Counted from the stretch's first letter, positions 49,720 through 58,915 are shown. The stretch is DNA of 64,000 bases from Nonomuraea rubra (GCF_014207985.1 NZ_JACHMI010000001.1:5005001-5069000), one strand, 5' to 3'. Program-made: numbers and translations. The notes: a model not told the origin generated them from the sequence alone.

Positions 49720-52488
49720 ATGGCACTGATCGAGCGGCAGGAAGAGCTGTCATGCCTCGAGACGCTCATCGCCGGCGCGGCGCTGGGCGAGGGCAGGATC
49801 GCCCTCGTCAGCGGCCCGCCGGCGATGGGCAAGAGCGCGCTGCTGGACGCCCTGGCCGAGCGGGCGATCGACGTGGGCGCCCTGGCGATCACGGCGACCG
49901 CGTCCCGGATGGAGCAGGGCCTGCAACTCGGCGTGCTGCGCCAGCTCATCCAGGACGCGCCGCTCGTGCGCGGCGAGCGCGAGCGCGCCGCCCGCCTGAT
50001 CGAGGAGGGCCGCAGGAGCGCCACCGAGCGCGCCGGCAGCGAGCTGCTGCTGGAGGAGCAGGTCGTGCACGCGCTGATCACGGTGCTGCTGGAGCAGTCG
50101 GAGCGCTACCCGCTGGTCATCCTCGTCGACGACGTGCACCACGCCGACCGGGCCTCGCTCATCTGCCTGGCCTACATGGCGCGCAGGGTCAGGGGCGCGA
50201 AGGCCGTGGCGGTGTTCGCGCGCAACGACGGCTTCCCGCACGACGACATGTTCGGCACCGACGTGCTGCGCCTGCCGCACTGCCGCCGGCTGCGCCTGCC
50301 GCCGCTGTCGCGCCGCGGCGTGGCCGCGCTGATGGCGGGCCGGGTGGGCCTGGGCGCCGTGGACCGCTTCATCGACGACTGGTACGCGCTCAGCGGCGGC
50401 AACCCCCTGCTGGCCGGCGCGCTGGCCGAGGACTACAGGAGGTTCCTGCGCACCGCCGACACGCCGCCCGCCGAGCTGGTCGTCGGCGAGCAGTTCGACC
50501 AGGCCGTACGCGAGTGCCTGCGGCGCGGCCACCCGCGTACGGCGCAGGTGGCGCAGGGCCTGGCGATCCTCGGCGCGCGCGAGGGCCTGGAGGAGCTGCT
50601 CGGGCTGCCCGGCTTCGACGTCAGCAGGGAGCTGGACGCGATGGCGGCGATCGGCCTGCTGGACTCCGGCACGTTCCGCCACGAGGCCGTCAGGTCGGCC
50701 GTCCTGGCGGGCACCGAGCTGGCCCGGCGGCGCGAGCTGTATCGCGGCGCGGCCGAGCTCGCCTACACCAGGGGCCTGCCGCCGTGCGTGGTCGCCGACC
50801 TGCTGCTGCACGCCACCACGATCAACGCCTCCTGGGTGGTGCCCACGCTGGAGGAGGCCGCCATGATCGCCCTGCGCGAGGGCCGGGTCGAGGAGGCCAT
50901 CTCCTACCTGAAGCTGGCCTGGCGCGAGTGCGCGGACGAGTCCCGCCGCGCCAAGATCATGACGATGCTCGTCCGCGCGCAGTGGCGGCTCAACCCCGCC
51001 GCCCCCGCGGGCCACCTCGACCTGCTCACCGAGGCCCTGACCAAGGGCAGCCTGCGCGGCAGCGACGCGATCGTGCTGGCCCGCGCCCTGCTGTGGCACG
51101 GCCGCTTCGACGACGCCCGCGAGGTGCTGGAACGGCTGACCGCCGAGATGGACGCGGCGGACCACGAGACCCGCGCCGAGCTGCTGGTCACCCAGCTCTG
51201 GCTGCGCGCCACCCACCCGCCGCTCGTCGCGCACACCCGCTACCCGCGCAAGGCGGACGTGCTGGCCGGCATGGTGTCGGGAGCCGTCAGCAGGCGGATG
51301 GAGTCGACGCTGGCCCTGGCCGAGGTGGTCACCCGCGGCCCGCGCGAGGCGAGCCTGCGCACCGTCGAGCGCATCCTGGAGAACACCCACCTGGACGAGA
51401 TGTCCATGGACGTGGTGGAGAACTCGCTGCTCGCCCTCACCTACGCGGGCCGCTGCGGGCGCGCGGCCCCGCTGTGCGACCAGTTCAGCGCGGAGGCCTC
51501 GGCCAGGCAGGCGCCCAGCAGGCAGGCCAGGCTGGCCGCGATCCGGGCCGAGATCTCGATCCGGCAGGGCGACCTGCCCGCCGCCGAGCGGCACGCCCGC
51601 ACCGCGCTGGAGACGATCCCGATGAGCAGCTGGGGCGTGGCCATCGGTGGCCCGCTGGCCAGCATGATCAACGCGCTCACGGCGATGGGCCGCCAGGACG
51701 CCGTGCGCGAGTACCTGGACCGCCCGGTGCCGAAGGCGATGTTCGAGACCAGGTACGGCCTGCACTACCTGCACGCCCGAGGCCGCTACAACCTGGCCGC
51801 CGAGAGCTTCACGCTGGCCATCCACGACTTCCTGCGCTGCGGCGACCTGATGACGGCCTGGGGGCTGGACAACCCGTCCATGATCCCGTGGCGGGCGGAC
51901 GCGGGGGAGGCGTGCCTGCGCGTGGGCCAGGCGGAGGAGGCCATGCACCTCATCGAGGGGCACCTGGCCGCCTGCGACCACGCCGCGCACCGCGCCAGGG
52001 GCATCGGCCTGCGGCTGCGGGCCGCGGGCGCCGAGCCGCAGCGCCGCCCCGCCCTGCTCAGGCAGGCCACGGAGTACCTGCAACTGGCAGGCGACAAGTA
52101 CGAGCTGGCCAGGGCCCTGTCCGACCTGGCGGAGGCCTACGACGCGCTGGGCGACGGCAGGCGCTCCCGCACCATCGCCGGCCGGGCCCTGGCGGCGGCG
52201 GAGGAGTGCCACGCCACCCCGATGATCAGCGCGCTGAGCCGGGCGACCGAGTCGGACGACGTGCCGGCGCCGCTGTCCGGCGCCGTGATCGGCACGCTGA
52301 GCGGGGCCGAGCGGCGCGTGGCGGCCCTGGCCGCCGCCGGATACGCCAACCACGAGATCGCCGACAAGCTGTACATCACCGTCAGCACGGTCGAGCAGCA
52401 CCTGACGAGGACCTACCGCAAGCTCAACATCACCGGCCGCGCCGACCTCCCCCTGATCCAGGAGTTCGGCAACCAGCCCCGCACCTGA
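49720..52488 (+). CDS. LAL-family LuxR transcriptional regulator
   Basis: Protein of 922 residues: P-loop SGPPAMGKSALLDAL (residues 31-45), Walker B VILVDDVHHADRAS, a long alpha-helical middle region and a C-terminal LuxR helix-turn-helix, LSGAERRVAALAAAGYANHE, then IADKLYITVSTVEQHLTRTY. Large ATP-binding LuxR regulators are common pathway activators. It is 16 bp after the leuA gene and just before the enediyne core genes, so it probably controls them or the shared element found across the cluster. Confidence 0.93.
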   Translation: MALIERQEELSCLETLIAGAALGEGRIALVSGPPAMGKSALLDALAERAIDVGALAITATASRMEQGLQLGVLRQLIQDAPLVRGERERAARLIEEGRRSATERAGSELLLEEQVVHALITVLLEQSERYPLVILVDDVHHADRASLICLAYMARRVRGAKAVAVFARNDGFPHDDMFGTDVLRLPHCRRLRLPPLSRRGVAALMAGRVGLGAVDRFIDDWYALSGGNPLLAGALAEDYRRFLRTADTPPAELVVGEQFDQAVRECLRRGHPRTAQVAQGLAILGAREGLEELLGLPGFDVSRELDAMAAIGLLDSGTFRHEAVRSAVLAGTELARRRELYRGAAELAYTRGLPPCVVADLLLHATTINASWVVPTLEEAAMIALREGRVEEAISYLKLAWRECADESRRAKIMTMLVRAQWRLNPAAPAGHLDLLTEALTKGSLRGSDAIVLARALLWHGRFDDAREVLERLTAEMDAADHETRAELLVTQLWLRATHPPLVAHTRYPRKADVLAGMVSGAVSRRMESTLALAEVVTRGPREASLRTVERILENTHLDEMSMDVVENSLLALTYAGRCGRAAPLCDQFSAEASARQAPSRQARLAAIRAEISIRQGDLPAAERHARTALETIPMSSWGVAIGGPLASMINALTAMGRQDAVREYLDRPVPKAMFETRYGLHYLHARGRYNLAAESFTLAIHDFLRCGDLMTAWGLDNPSMIPWRADAGEACLRVGQAEEAMHLIEGHLAACDHAAHRARGIGLRLRAAGAEPQRRPALLRQATEYLQLAGDKYELARALSDLAEAYDALGDGRRSRTIAGRALAAAEECHATPMISALSRATESDDVPAPLSGAVIGTLSGAERRVAALAAAGYANHEIADKLYITVSTVEQHLTRTYRKLNITGRADLPLIQEFGNQPRT

Positions 52489-52522
52489 CGGCAGCGTTCT
52501 GACGGCAGCGTTCTGACGGCAG
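52486..52522. repeat. Tandem repeat at the end of the LuxR gene
   Basis: Two and a half copies of TGACGGCAGCGTTC; the first contains the stop codon of the LuxR gene. The rest of the 382-bp stretch up to 52870 holds the small gene at 52573 and no other feature. Confidence 0.6.
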
Positions 52523-52572
52523 GGCATGCGGGAAGTTGCCGCCGCCCGCCCGCGCGGGTGATCGTCGATGGT

Positions 52573-52791
52573 ATGGAGCTGACCGTGGTGCGGGGCAGGG
52601 CGACCCCCGAGGAGCTGGAGGCGATCGCCGCCGCCATCGCCCGGTGCGTGACGCTGAACGCGGCGCGGGACGGCGACGGCCGGGACACTCGCTGGGCCGC
52701 GTCCGCACGACCGGCGCGCGGGCCGCTGCCCGCGGGCGGGAGCGACGGATGGCGGCTGAGCGGCTGGTCAGCCGGGCGCGACCGGTGGTGA
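52573..52791 (+). CDS. Acyl-CoA carboxylase epsilon-subunit-like protein
   Basis: Protein of 72 residues (77 from the GTG at 52558). It matches the AccE/PccE pattern: VVRGRATPEELEAIAAAIAR at residues 5-24, then a charged linker and a C-terminal DGWRLSGW. Epsilon subunits stabilise actinomycete acyl-CoA carboxylase beta subunits, but no carboxylase gene is in the window. No clear ribosome site is seen. Possibly it boosts malonyl-CoA supply for the polyketide synthase encoded downstream; it could also be a remnant. Confidence 0.65.
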   Translation: MELTVVRGRATPEELEAIAAAIARCVTLNAARDGDGRDTRWAASARPARGPLPAGGSDGWRLSGWSAGRDRW

Positions 52792-52870
52792 TCGGCGAGC
52801 GCCGGGCCGTTGCCCGCGATCATCTTCCGGCTCATCCTGAGGGCGACGATCGGCGACCGCGGAGGTCCGG

Positions 52871-53836
52871 ATGAGCGAGACGGCGAGCGAGACGGCGAGC
52901 GAGACGGCGAGCGAGACGGCGAGTGAGACGGCGAGGGCCGAGGCACAGCAGGCGGGCGCGCAGGCGCCGCGCAGGAGATGGCTGCTGGTGACGGTGAGCT
53001 GCCTGGCGGGGTTCCTGCTCACCGTCGTGTGGTCGGCGAGCTTCGTCGACACCACCATCGGCGGCACCGTGACCGACACCCTGCTCGGCGAGGGCGCGGG
53101 GGAGCGGCCCCTGGCGGGCGTCGCGGCCGGTGTCGTCTTCGCCTTCGTCAGCGGCCTGGCCGGCACGTTCACCGCCTGCAACATCGCGGTCTTCGGCGCG
53201 GTGGCGCCGATGGTGTCGGAGGGCGGGCAGACCAGGCGGCTGCTGGCGCCGCTGGGCTGGCTGGGCGCGGGCATGACCGCCGTGTCGGCGCTGTACGGCG
53301 CGGTCGTGGGCGCCGCCGGCGTCGCGATGCCGCAGTTCTCCACCGCCCAGAACGTCGCCGGCGCCCTGTCGCCGCGCAGCATCCAGTCGATGGTGGTCTT
53401 CGGCGCCATCGGCCTGGCCATGCTCTACCTGGGCCTGGCCGCGATCGGCCTGGTGCCCGACCCGTTCGCCCGCGCGCCGCGCGCCCGCCTGGTGTTCCTG
53501 GGCGCGCTGATCGGCGGCTTCCTCATCGGCCGTCCCTTCCCGCTGTTCCGCCACCTGTTCAGGCACGCCGCCGAGAGCGGCAACCCCCTGTACGGCGCGG
53601 CCGCCTTCACCCTGCAGTCCCTGGGCAACGTCGTGCTCATGGCGGTGCTGTTCCTGATCGTGGCGAGGTACGGCGGCGGCCTGCGGCGCTGGCTGCAGGC
53701 CAGGCCGGGCCGCGTCGCCGCGGTGACCGCGGCCACCCTGATCGTGGCCGGCGTGTTCACCTTCCTGTACTGGGACCTGCGGCTGCTGGCCCGCAGGGAG
53801 ATCATCCCCTGGTATCCCGTAGCCCCGTGGTCCTGA
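52871..53836 (+). CDS. Enediyne-cluster membrane protein with SETA-repeat N-terminus
   Basis: Integral membrane protein of 321 residues with about six to seven hydrophobic segments: LVTVSCLAGFLLTVVWSASF, GVVFAFVSGLAGTFTACNIA, SMVVFGAIGLAMLYLGLAAI, LVFLGALIGGFLIG and the C-terminal VTAATLIVAGVFTFLYW. Residues 2-21 are five exact SETA repeats encoded by a 12-bp tandem repeat. GGAGG is 6 bp before the ATG. It is the first gene of the core operon; 10 bp separate it from the DUF1702 gene. TTACNIAVFGA-type motifs resemble cytochrome-biogenesis (DsbD-like) membrane proteins, but I do not assign a function. Confidence 0.75.
   Translation: MSETASETASETASETASETARAEAQQAGAQAPRRRWLLVTVSCLAGFLLTVVWSASFVDTTIGGTVTDTLLGEGAGERPLAGVAAGVVFAFVSGLAGTFTACNIAVFGAVAPMVSEGGQTRRLLAPLGWLGAGMTAVSALYGAVVGAAGVAMPQFSTAQNVAGALSPRSIQSMVVFGAIGLAMLYLGLAAIGLVPDPFARAPRARLVFLGALIGGFLIGRPFPLFRHLFRHAAESGNPLYGAAAFTLQSLGNVVLMAVLFLIVARYGGGLRRWLQARPGRVAAVTAATLIVAGVFTFLYWDLRLLARREIIPWYPVAPWS
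52874..52933 (+). repeat. 12-bp tandem repeat, five copies
   Basis: AGCGAGACGGCG repeated five times (the last copy starts AGT), in frame and coding SETA five times at the N-terminus of the membrane protein. Such tracts are prone to copy-number change without frameshift. Confidence 0.9.
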
Positions 53837-53846
53837 AGGAGGCACC

Positions 53847-54812
53847 ATGCCCACGTTGCTCGGCTCGCTGCGCAGGCTCGTCCTGGCCCCCGCCCTGGAA
53901 GAGGTGACGTTCGCCCGGCGCGGCTTCCCGGGCGCGGCCTCGGCGGCGACGGCCCGGCTGGAGGCCATCCCGCAGGCCGTGGTGTGCGGCTTCGAATGGG
54001 GCATCGACGCCCGCGACCAGTGGGAGGTGGAGCGCAGGCTGGCCATGGTGGACGCCGAGCTGCGCGGCTTCGCCTACGAGGGCGCGACCATGGCGTTCAC
54101 CGTGCGCGACGTCATGCCGGGCGGCGGCGCCCGCCGTACCCGCGACCTGCTGCTCGGCCCCGGGCAGCCGCACATCTTCCTGGCCTACATCGGCATCGGC
54201 TTCGCCATGGCGCGGCTGCCCAGGCCGTTGTGGAAGAAGGTGCTGCCCGACCTGTCCGGCACGCCGTACCACCCGACGATGAGCTGGCTGGCGGTCGACG
54301 GGTACGGCTTCGACCTGGCCTACTTCCACACCCGCACGTGGGTGGACGGGCAGCGGGTGCCGGAGGCGTACCCGTGGCTGGGCGATTCCGGCTACTTCAC
54401 GCGCGCGGCAGACCAGGGGATCGGGCGCGCGCTGTGGTTCATCCACGGGGCGCGGACCGGTGACGTGTCGGCCGCGGTGCGGGCCTTCGCCTCGCACCGG
54501 CAGCCCGACCTGTGGAGCGGTGTCGGCCTGGCCGCGACGTTCGCAGGCGGCTGCGACGGCGAGGCGCTGGACGCGCTGGGCGAGGAGGCGGGCGAGCACC
54601 GGGCGCACCTGGCCCAGGGGTCGGTGTTCGCGGTGAAGGCGCGCCATTACGCGGGATTCCTGCCGGCGCACAGCGAGGCGGCGGGCGCGGTGCTCACCGG
54701 CCTTTCCGTGCCGGACACGGTCGCGCTCGCGGACGACACGGCGGACGCCGACTACGAAATCTGGCGCGGCCGGATCCGCGCGCATTTCTCCACGGAAAAA
54801 GCCGGCCGCTGA
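53847..54812 (+). CDS. DUF1702 protein, enediyne core gene (first copy)
   Basis: Protein of 321 residues of DUF1702, a family found almost only beside enediyne synthases. Seen: EVTFARRGFPGA at the N-terminus, FAYEGATMAFTVRD, AYIGIGFAMARLPRPLW, DGYGFDLAYFHTRTWVDG and ADQGIGRALWFIHGA. GGAGG is 6 bp before the ATG. It is a paralogue of the UnbL-type protein at 54959; together they correspond to two of the unassigned E genes (E2/E3 group). Needed for enediyne production in model clusters, biochemical function unknown. Confidence 0.88.
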   Translation: MPTLLGSLRRLVLAPALEEVTFARRGFPGAASAATARLEAIPQAVVCGFEWGIDARDQWEVERRLAMVDAELRGFAYEGATMAFTVRDVMPGGGARRTRDLLLGPGQPHIFLAYIGIGFAMARLPRPLWKKVLPDLSGTPYHPTMSWLAVDGYGFDLAYFHTRTWVDGQRVPEAYPWLGDSGYFTRAADQGIGRALWFIHGARTGDVSAAVRAFASHRQPDLWSGVGLAATFAGGCDGEALDALGEEAGEHRAHLAQGSVFAVKARHYAGFLPAHSEAAGAVLTGLSVPDTVALADDTADADYEIWRGRIRAHFSTEKAGR

Positions 54813-54882
54813 CCCGCATTATTTCCACCTGGCCAGACGCGTGGCTCGATGCTGCGCTGAAACACCCTCTGAGCTGAGCAAA

Positions 54883-54910
54883 TCCGGAGTTGTCCGACTG
54901 TCGGACCGGA
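54883..54910. promoter_or_regulatory. Dyad in the A+T-richer gap before the UnbL gene
   Basis: GTCCGA-CTG-TCGGAC (54892-54906) within outer arms TCCGG/CCGGA (54883-54887 and 54906-54910). The 146-bp gap is the only A+T-rich stretch in the core operon and includes AATTAGTAGGAG. It could be an operator, an internal promoter or an attenuator hairpin. Confidence 0.5.
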
Positions 54911-54958
54911 TGGGCTAATTAGTAGGAGTTTATCTGACCACAAGGTTGGAGGGCGATT

Positions 54959-55981
54959 TTGGCCAGTGTGTTGCGGTCATTGAGGCAGAAAATTCTGACG
55001 CCGAACATCCGGGAGACCACGCTCGAAAGGCGCGGTTTCCCGGTGAAGAACGCGGCGGCCAAAGAATTGCTGGAGACCGTCGGGGAGAGCTTTCTCACCG
55101 GCTACGCCCACGCCGTGGAGGCGGGCAGCCTCTCCGAGGCCGAGCAGCGACTAGAGCAGGTGCCGGCGAGGTTCAAGGGCTTCGCCTACGAGGGCGCGGG
55201 CATGGGCCTGGCCGTCCTGGACTGCCTGGCCTTCTCCGACCTGCGCAGGACCCGGCAGTTCCTGAGCGGCGCGGGCGACAGGCACAACTACATGATCTAC
55301 GTCGGGATCGGGTGGGCCATGGCGCGGCTGCCCCGCCTCCTGTGGCCGTCGAGCCGGCGGCTCGACCCGCTGCTGCTGTGGCTGGTGCACGACGGCTACG
55401 GCTTCCACCAGGCCTACTTCCACACCCGGCGGTACGTGCACGAGCAGTACCGGGAGCCGCGCTTCACCTGGCCCCCCGGGTACGAGAGCTACGCCGCCCG
55501 CGCGATCGACCAGGGCATCGGACGTGCGCTGTGGTTCGTCGGCGGCACGGACGTGGACAGGGTCACCTCCCTGATCGACGGCTTCCCCGCGGCCCGCAGG
55601 CCCGACCTGTACGCGGGAACGGGCCTGGCGGCCACCTACGCCGGCGGCGCCGGCGAGCCCGAGCTGCGCGAGCTGCGCCGGCGGGCGGGCGAGCACGCGC
55701 CCCAGCTCGCCCAGGGCAGCGCGTTCGCCGCCGAGGCCAGGATCCGCGCCGGCCTGCTGAACCCGCACAACGAGCTGGCCGCGCACGTGCTGTGCGGGAC
55801 GAGCGCGCAGCGGGCGGCCACGCTCTGCCGCGAGACCCGGCCCGCCCCCCCTGCGCCTGCCTCCCCTGTGCCCGCTTCCCCTGTGCCCGCCTCCCCGGTG
55901 CCAGGCGCCGTGCCCGCGTACGAGACGTGGCGCGCCCGCATCGCCGACAGTCTTCACTCCTATGGAGGTGTTACCCCGTGA
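54959..55981 (+). CDS. unbL: Enediyne core protein UnbL/E3 (DUF1702)
   Basis: Protein of 340 residues; TTG start with GGAGGG 5 bp upstream, giving MASVLRSLRQKILTP. DUF1702 blocks: ETTLERRGFPVKN, RFKGFAYEGAGMGLAVLDCL, YVGIGWAMARLPRLLWP, DGYGFHQAYFHTRRYV and AIDQGIGRALWFVGG. The C-terminal region carries a PASPV tandem repeat (three copies) not present in the paralogue. It is one of the five-gene enediyne cassette (PKSE, UnbL, UnbV, UnbU and the thioesterase). The stop overlaps the UnbV start. Function unknown. Confidence 0.92.
   Translation: MASVLRSLRQKILTPNIRETTLERRGFPVKNAAAKELLETVGESFLTGYAHAVEAGSLSEAEQRLEQVPARFKGFAYEGAGMGLAVLDCLAFSDLRRTRQFLSGAGDRHNYMIYVGIGWAMARLPRLLWPSSRRLDPLLLWLVHDGYGFHQAYFHTRRYVHEQYREPRFTWPPGYESYAARAIDQGIGRALWFVGGTDVDRVTSLIDGFPAARRPDLYAGTGLAATYAGGAGEPELRELRRRAGEHAPQLAQGSAFAAEARIRAGLLNPHNELAAHVLCGTSAQRAATLCRETRPAPPAPASPVPASPVPASPVPGAVPAYETWRARIADSLHSYGGVTP
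55856..55900 (+). repeat. 15-bp tandem repeat, three copies, in UnbL
   Basis: Three units of the type CCTGCCTCCCCTGTG encode PASPV three times in a Pro-rich linker near the C-terminus. Confidence 0.85.
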
Positions 55982-57936
55982 CAGTGGTGGCCGCATGGCT
56001 GCGCAAGCAGCTCGCGGGCGTCATCGCCCTGGTCCTGATGATCGCCATGTTCCTGGTGGGCCGCCCGACCTTCGCGTCGCAGGCGGACAGGGAGAACCTG
56101 GCCGGCGCGTACGGCTTCGCGCCCATGAGCATCGCGATGCCGGGCGGGGCTCCCCAGCAGACGATCCGCAAGGTGAACAAGGCCTACAAGCACATCGACG
56201 CGTGGATCTCCTCGGTCGGCGCGGCGATCGCGATGAACGACCTCGACGGCAACGGCCGCGACGACGACCTCGTCATCGTCGACACCCGTACCGACCAGGT
56301 GGTCGTCACCCCGGCCCCCGGCCAGGGCACCGCCAGGTACCAGCCGTTCGAGCTGAGCCACGGCTCCCTGCCGGTGGACGACACCATGGCCCCCATGGGT
56401 GCGGTCCCCGCCGACTACAACCAGGACGGCAGGACGGACCTGCTGGTGTACTGGTGGGGCCGCACGCCGACGCTGTACCTGCAGCGCTCGACCGCGACCA
56501 CGCTCGGCGCGGACGCCTTCCACGCCACCGAGCTGGTGCCCGCGTCCTCCGGCGGCGGCGCCTACCGCGGCCAGCTGTGGAACAGCAACGTGGCCACGGT
56601 GGCCGACTTCGACGGCGACGGCAGGCCCGACATCTTCGTCGGCAACTACTTCCCCGACGGCAGCCCCGTGCTCGACAGCGGCAAGGACGGCGGCGTCGAG
56701 ATGAACGACTCGCTGTCCAACGCCGTCAACGGCGGCAGGAACTACTTCTTCCGCTGGACGGCGGGCACCTCGGGCGACCGGCCCACCGCGAGCTTCACCA
56801 CGCTCGGCGACGTGCTGCCCAAGGACCTGTCCACCGGCTGGGAGCTCGGCGCGACCTCGGTCGACCTCGACGGCGACACGCTGCCCGAGCTGATGCTGAA
56901 CAACGACTTCGGCCACGACCACCTGCTCTACAACACCTCCAAGCCCGGCACGATCTCCTTCTCCCGGGTCGAGGCCGTGCGCGGCCCCGGCGTGCCCAAG
57001 TCCAAGGTCCTCGGCGACGACTCCTTCAAGGGCATGGGCTCCGACGCCGGCGACTTCAACCACGACGGCATCTTCGACTTCTTCGTCAGCAACATCACCA
57101 CCCCGTACGGCATCCAGGAGAGCAACTTCCAGTTCATCTCCACGGCCAAGAGCAAGGACGACCTGCGGGCCCAGCTCAAGAGCGGCGCCGCCCCCTGGAA
57201 GGACCTCAGCGCCGAGCTGCGTACCGCCTGGTCCGGCTGGGGCTGGGACCCCAAGATCGAGGACTTCGACAACGACGGCGAGCTGGAGATCGTCCAGGCG
57301 ACCGGCTTCGTCAAGGGCGACGTCAACCGCTGGCCGCCGCTGCAGGAGCTGGCCGCCGCCAACGACCAGGTGACCCGTACCCCGAAGTCGTGGCCGAACG
57401 TCACCGAGGGCGGCGACATCGCCGGCAGCCAGACCCTGGCGTTCTTCGCCCCCGACGGCAACGGCCGCTACGCCAACCTGTCGCAGGAGCTGGGGCTGGC
57501 CGTGCCGGTGCCCACGCGCGGCATCGCGACCGGTGACGCCAACGGCGACGGCCTGCTCGACTTCGCCGTGGCGCGGCAGTTCGACGCGCCGATCTTCTAC
57601 CAGAACACCAGCACCTCCAAGGGCGCCTTCCTCGGGCTGCGGCTCACCCACGAGGACCCGTCCGTCACGTCCGGGGCCGGCTCCCCGGCGATCGGCGCGC
57701 AGGCCACCGTCACGACCCCGGACGGGCGCACCCACGTCGGCCGCGTGGACGGCGGCAGCGGCCACTCCGGCAAGCGCTCGCACGCCATCCACCTCGGCCT
57801 GGGCCAGAACGTGACAGGGCCGCTGCAGGTGCGCCTCACCTGGCGCGACCGTACCGGCCAGCCCCGCAGCCAGGACCTCCAGCTCACCCCCGGCTGGCAC
57901 GCCGTCCAGCTCGGCACGTCCGCGAAGGAGAAGTGA
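55978..57936 (+). CDS. unbV: Enediyne core protein UnbV/E4 (FG-GAP repeats, ASPIC/UnbV domain)
   Basis: Protein of 652 residues; GTG start overlapping the UnbL stop, with GGAGG 8 bp upstream. N-terminal membrane anchor or signal AAWLRKQLAGVIALVLMIAM. Several FG-GAP/VCBS-type calcium-binding repeats, for example DLDGNGRDDDLVIVD, DYNQDGRTDLLVYW, DFDGDGRPDIFVGNY and GDANGDGLLDFAVAR, then the ASPIC/UnbV domain with LGLRLTHEDP and GKRSHAIHLGLG. It should be extracytoplasmic. UnbV is part of all enediyne cassettes, but its role is unknown. Confidence 0.95.
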   Translation: MTVVAAWLRKQLAGVIALVLMIAMFLVGRPTFASQADRENLAGAYGFAPMSIAMPGGAPQQTIRKVNKAYKHIDAWISSVGAAIAMNDLDGNGRDDDLVIVDTRTDQVVVTPAPGQGTARYQPFELSHGSLPVDDTMAPMGAVPADYNQDGRTDLLVYWWGRTPTLYLQRSTATTLGADAFHATELVPASSGGGAYRGQLWNSNVATVADFDGDGRPDIFVGNYFPDGSPVLDSGKDGGVEMNDSLSNAVNGGRNYFFRWTAGTSGDRPTASFTTLGDVLPKDLSTGWELGATSVDLDGDTLPELMLNNDFGHDHLLYNTSKPGTISFSRVEAVRGPGVPKSKVLGDDSFKGMGSDAGDFNHDGIFDFFVSNITTPYGIQESNFQFISTAKSKDDLRAQLKSGAAPWKDLSAELRTAWSGWGWDPKIEDFDNDGELEIVQATGFVKGDVNRWPPLQELAAANDQVTRTPKSWPNVTEGGDIAGSQTLAFFAPDGNGRYANLSQELGLAVPVPTRGIATGDANGDGLLDFAVARQFDAPIFYQNTSTSKGAFLGLRLTHEDPSVTSGAGSPAIGAQATVTTPDGRTHVGRVDGGSGHSGKRSHAIHLGLGQNVTGPLQVRLTWRDRTGQPRSQDLQLTPGWHAVQLGTSAKEK

Positions 57937-57940
57937 CGAC

Positions 57941-58915
57941 ATGGCAGACAAGGCGGTCACCAAGAAGCCGGGTCACGATCCGAAGGTCATCACCGCGCTG
58001 CGCAGGTTCGCCATCTCCATCACGGTGTTCAACATCCTCGGCTACACCTGGTTCGGCTTCGAGCAGCCGTGGACCTGGCCCTTCGTGGCGCTGGCCACGG
58101 GCTACACCGTGGAGATCGTGCTGGAGGTCATCGGCGCCCGGGCCGAGGGCAGGGCGCCGAGGTTCCTCGGCAACGGCCCGCGCGGCCTCATGGAGTTCCT
58201 CCTGCCCGCGCACATCACCTCGATCGCGCTCAACATGCTGACCTACGTCAACGACCAGGTGCTGGTCATGATGTTCGGCGTCACCGTGGCCGTCGGGGCC
58301 AAGTGGGTGCTCAGGGCGCCCGTCCGCGGCCGGCTGCGGCACTTCATGAACCCCTCCAACCTCGGCATCGCGGTGATCCTGCTCATCTTCCCGTGGGCCA
58401 GCATCGCGCCGCCGTACCACTTCACCGAGAACGTCTACAACCCGATCGACTGGATCATCCCGGCGGTCATCATCGTCGGCGGCACCATGCTCAACGGCAA
58501 GCTGACCAACCGCATGTGGCTGATCGGCGCCTGGGTGGGCGGCTACGCGCTGCAGGCGATCGTGCGCGGGCTCCTCATCGACGACATCTCGATCCTGGGC
58601 GGCCTGTCCATGATGACCGGGGTCGCGTTCATCCTCTTCACCAACTACATGATCACCGACCCCGGCACCACGCCGTCCAGGCCGCTGTCCCAGGTGGCCT
58701 TCGGCGGCGGCGTCGCCCTCGTGTACGGCCTGCTCATGGGCATGAACATCCCCTACGGGATCTTCTTCGCCACCGCGGCCGTCTGCCTGATCCGCGGCGG
58801 CTTCCTCTGGGCGCTGCACATCGTGGAGCAGGCCAGGGCGCTGGACGCCGCCAGGGTGACCGCGGCCGCCGAGCAGGCGGTCGCCGCCACGGGGAGAGAG
58901 GTCGCGAAGGCATGA
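57941..58915 (+). CDS. unbU: Enediyne core membrane protein UnbU/E5
   Basis: Integral membrane protein of 324 residues with about eight hydrophobic segments: FAISITVFNILGYTWFGFEQ, MLTYVNDQVLVMMFGVTVAV, NPSNLGIAVILLIFPWASIA, WIIPAVIIVGGTMLNGKLTN, MMTGVAFILFTNYMITDPGT and GVALVYGLLMGMNIPYG. The NPSNLGIA and MITDPGTTPSRP blocks resemble RnfD/NqrB-type flavin-linked membrane subunits. It is the UnbU member of the cassette; the stop overlaps the PKSE start (ATGA). Role in enediyne formation unknown. Confidence 0.94.
   Translation: MADKAVTKKPGHDPKVITALRRFAISITVFNILGYTWFGFEQPWTWPFVALATGYTVEIVLEVIGARAEGRAPRFLGNGPRGLMEFLLPAHITSIALNMLTYVNDQVLVMMFGVTVAVGAKWVLRAPVRGRLRHFMNPSNLGIAVILLIFPWASIAPPYHFTENVYNPIDWIIPAVIIVGGTMLNGKLTNRMWLIGAWVGGYALQAIVRGLLIDDISILGGLSMMTGVAFILFTNYMITDPGTTPSRPLSQVAFGGGVALVYGLLMGMNIPYGIFFATAAVCLIRGGFLWALHIVEQARALDAARVTAAAEQAVAATGREVAKA

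Noticed and set aside
52820..52835. Another copy of the cluster element (TCATCTTCCGGCTCAT) before the core operon
   Set aside because: Only the first ten bases match the 31048 copy and the TGC end is missing; likely chance.
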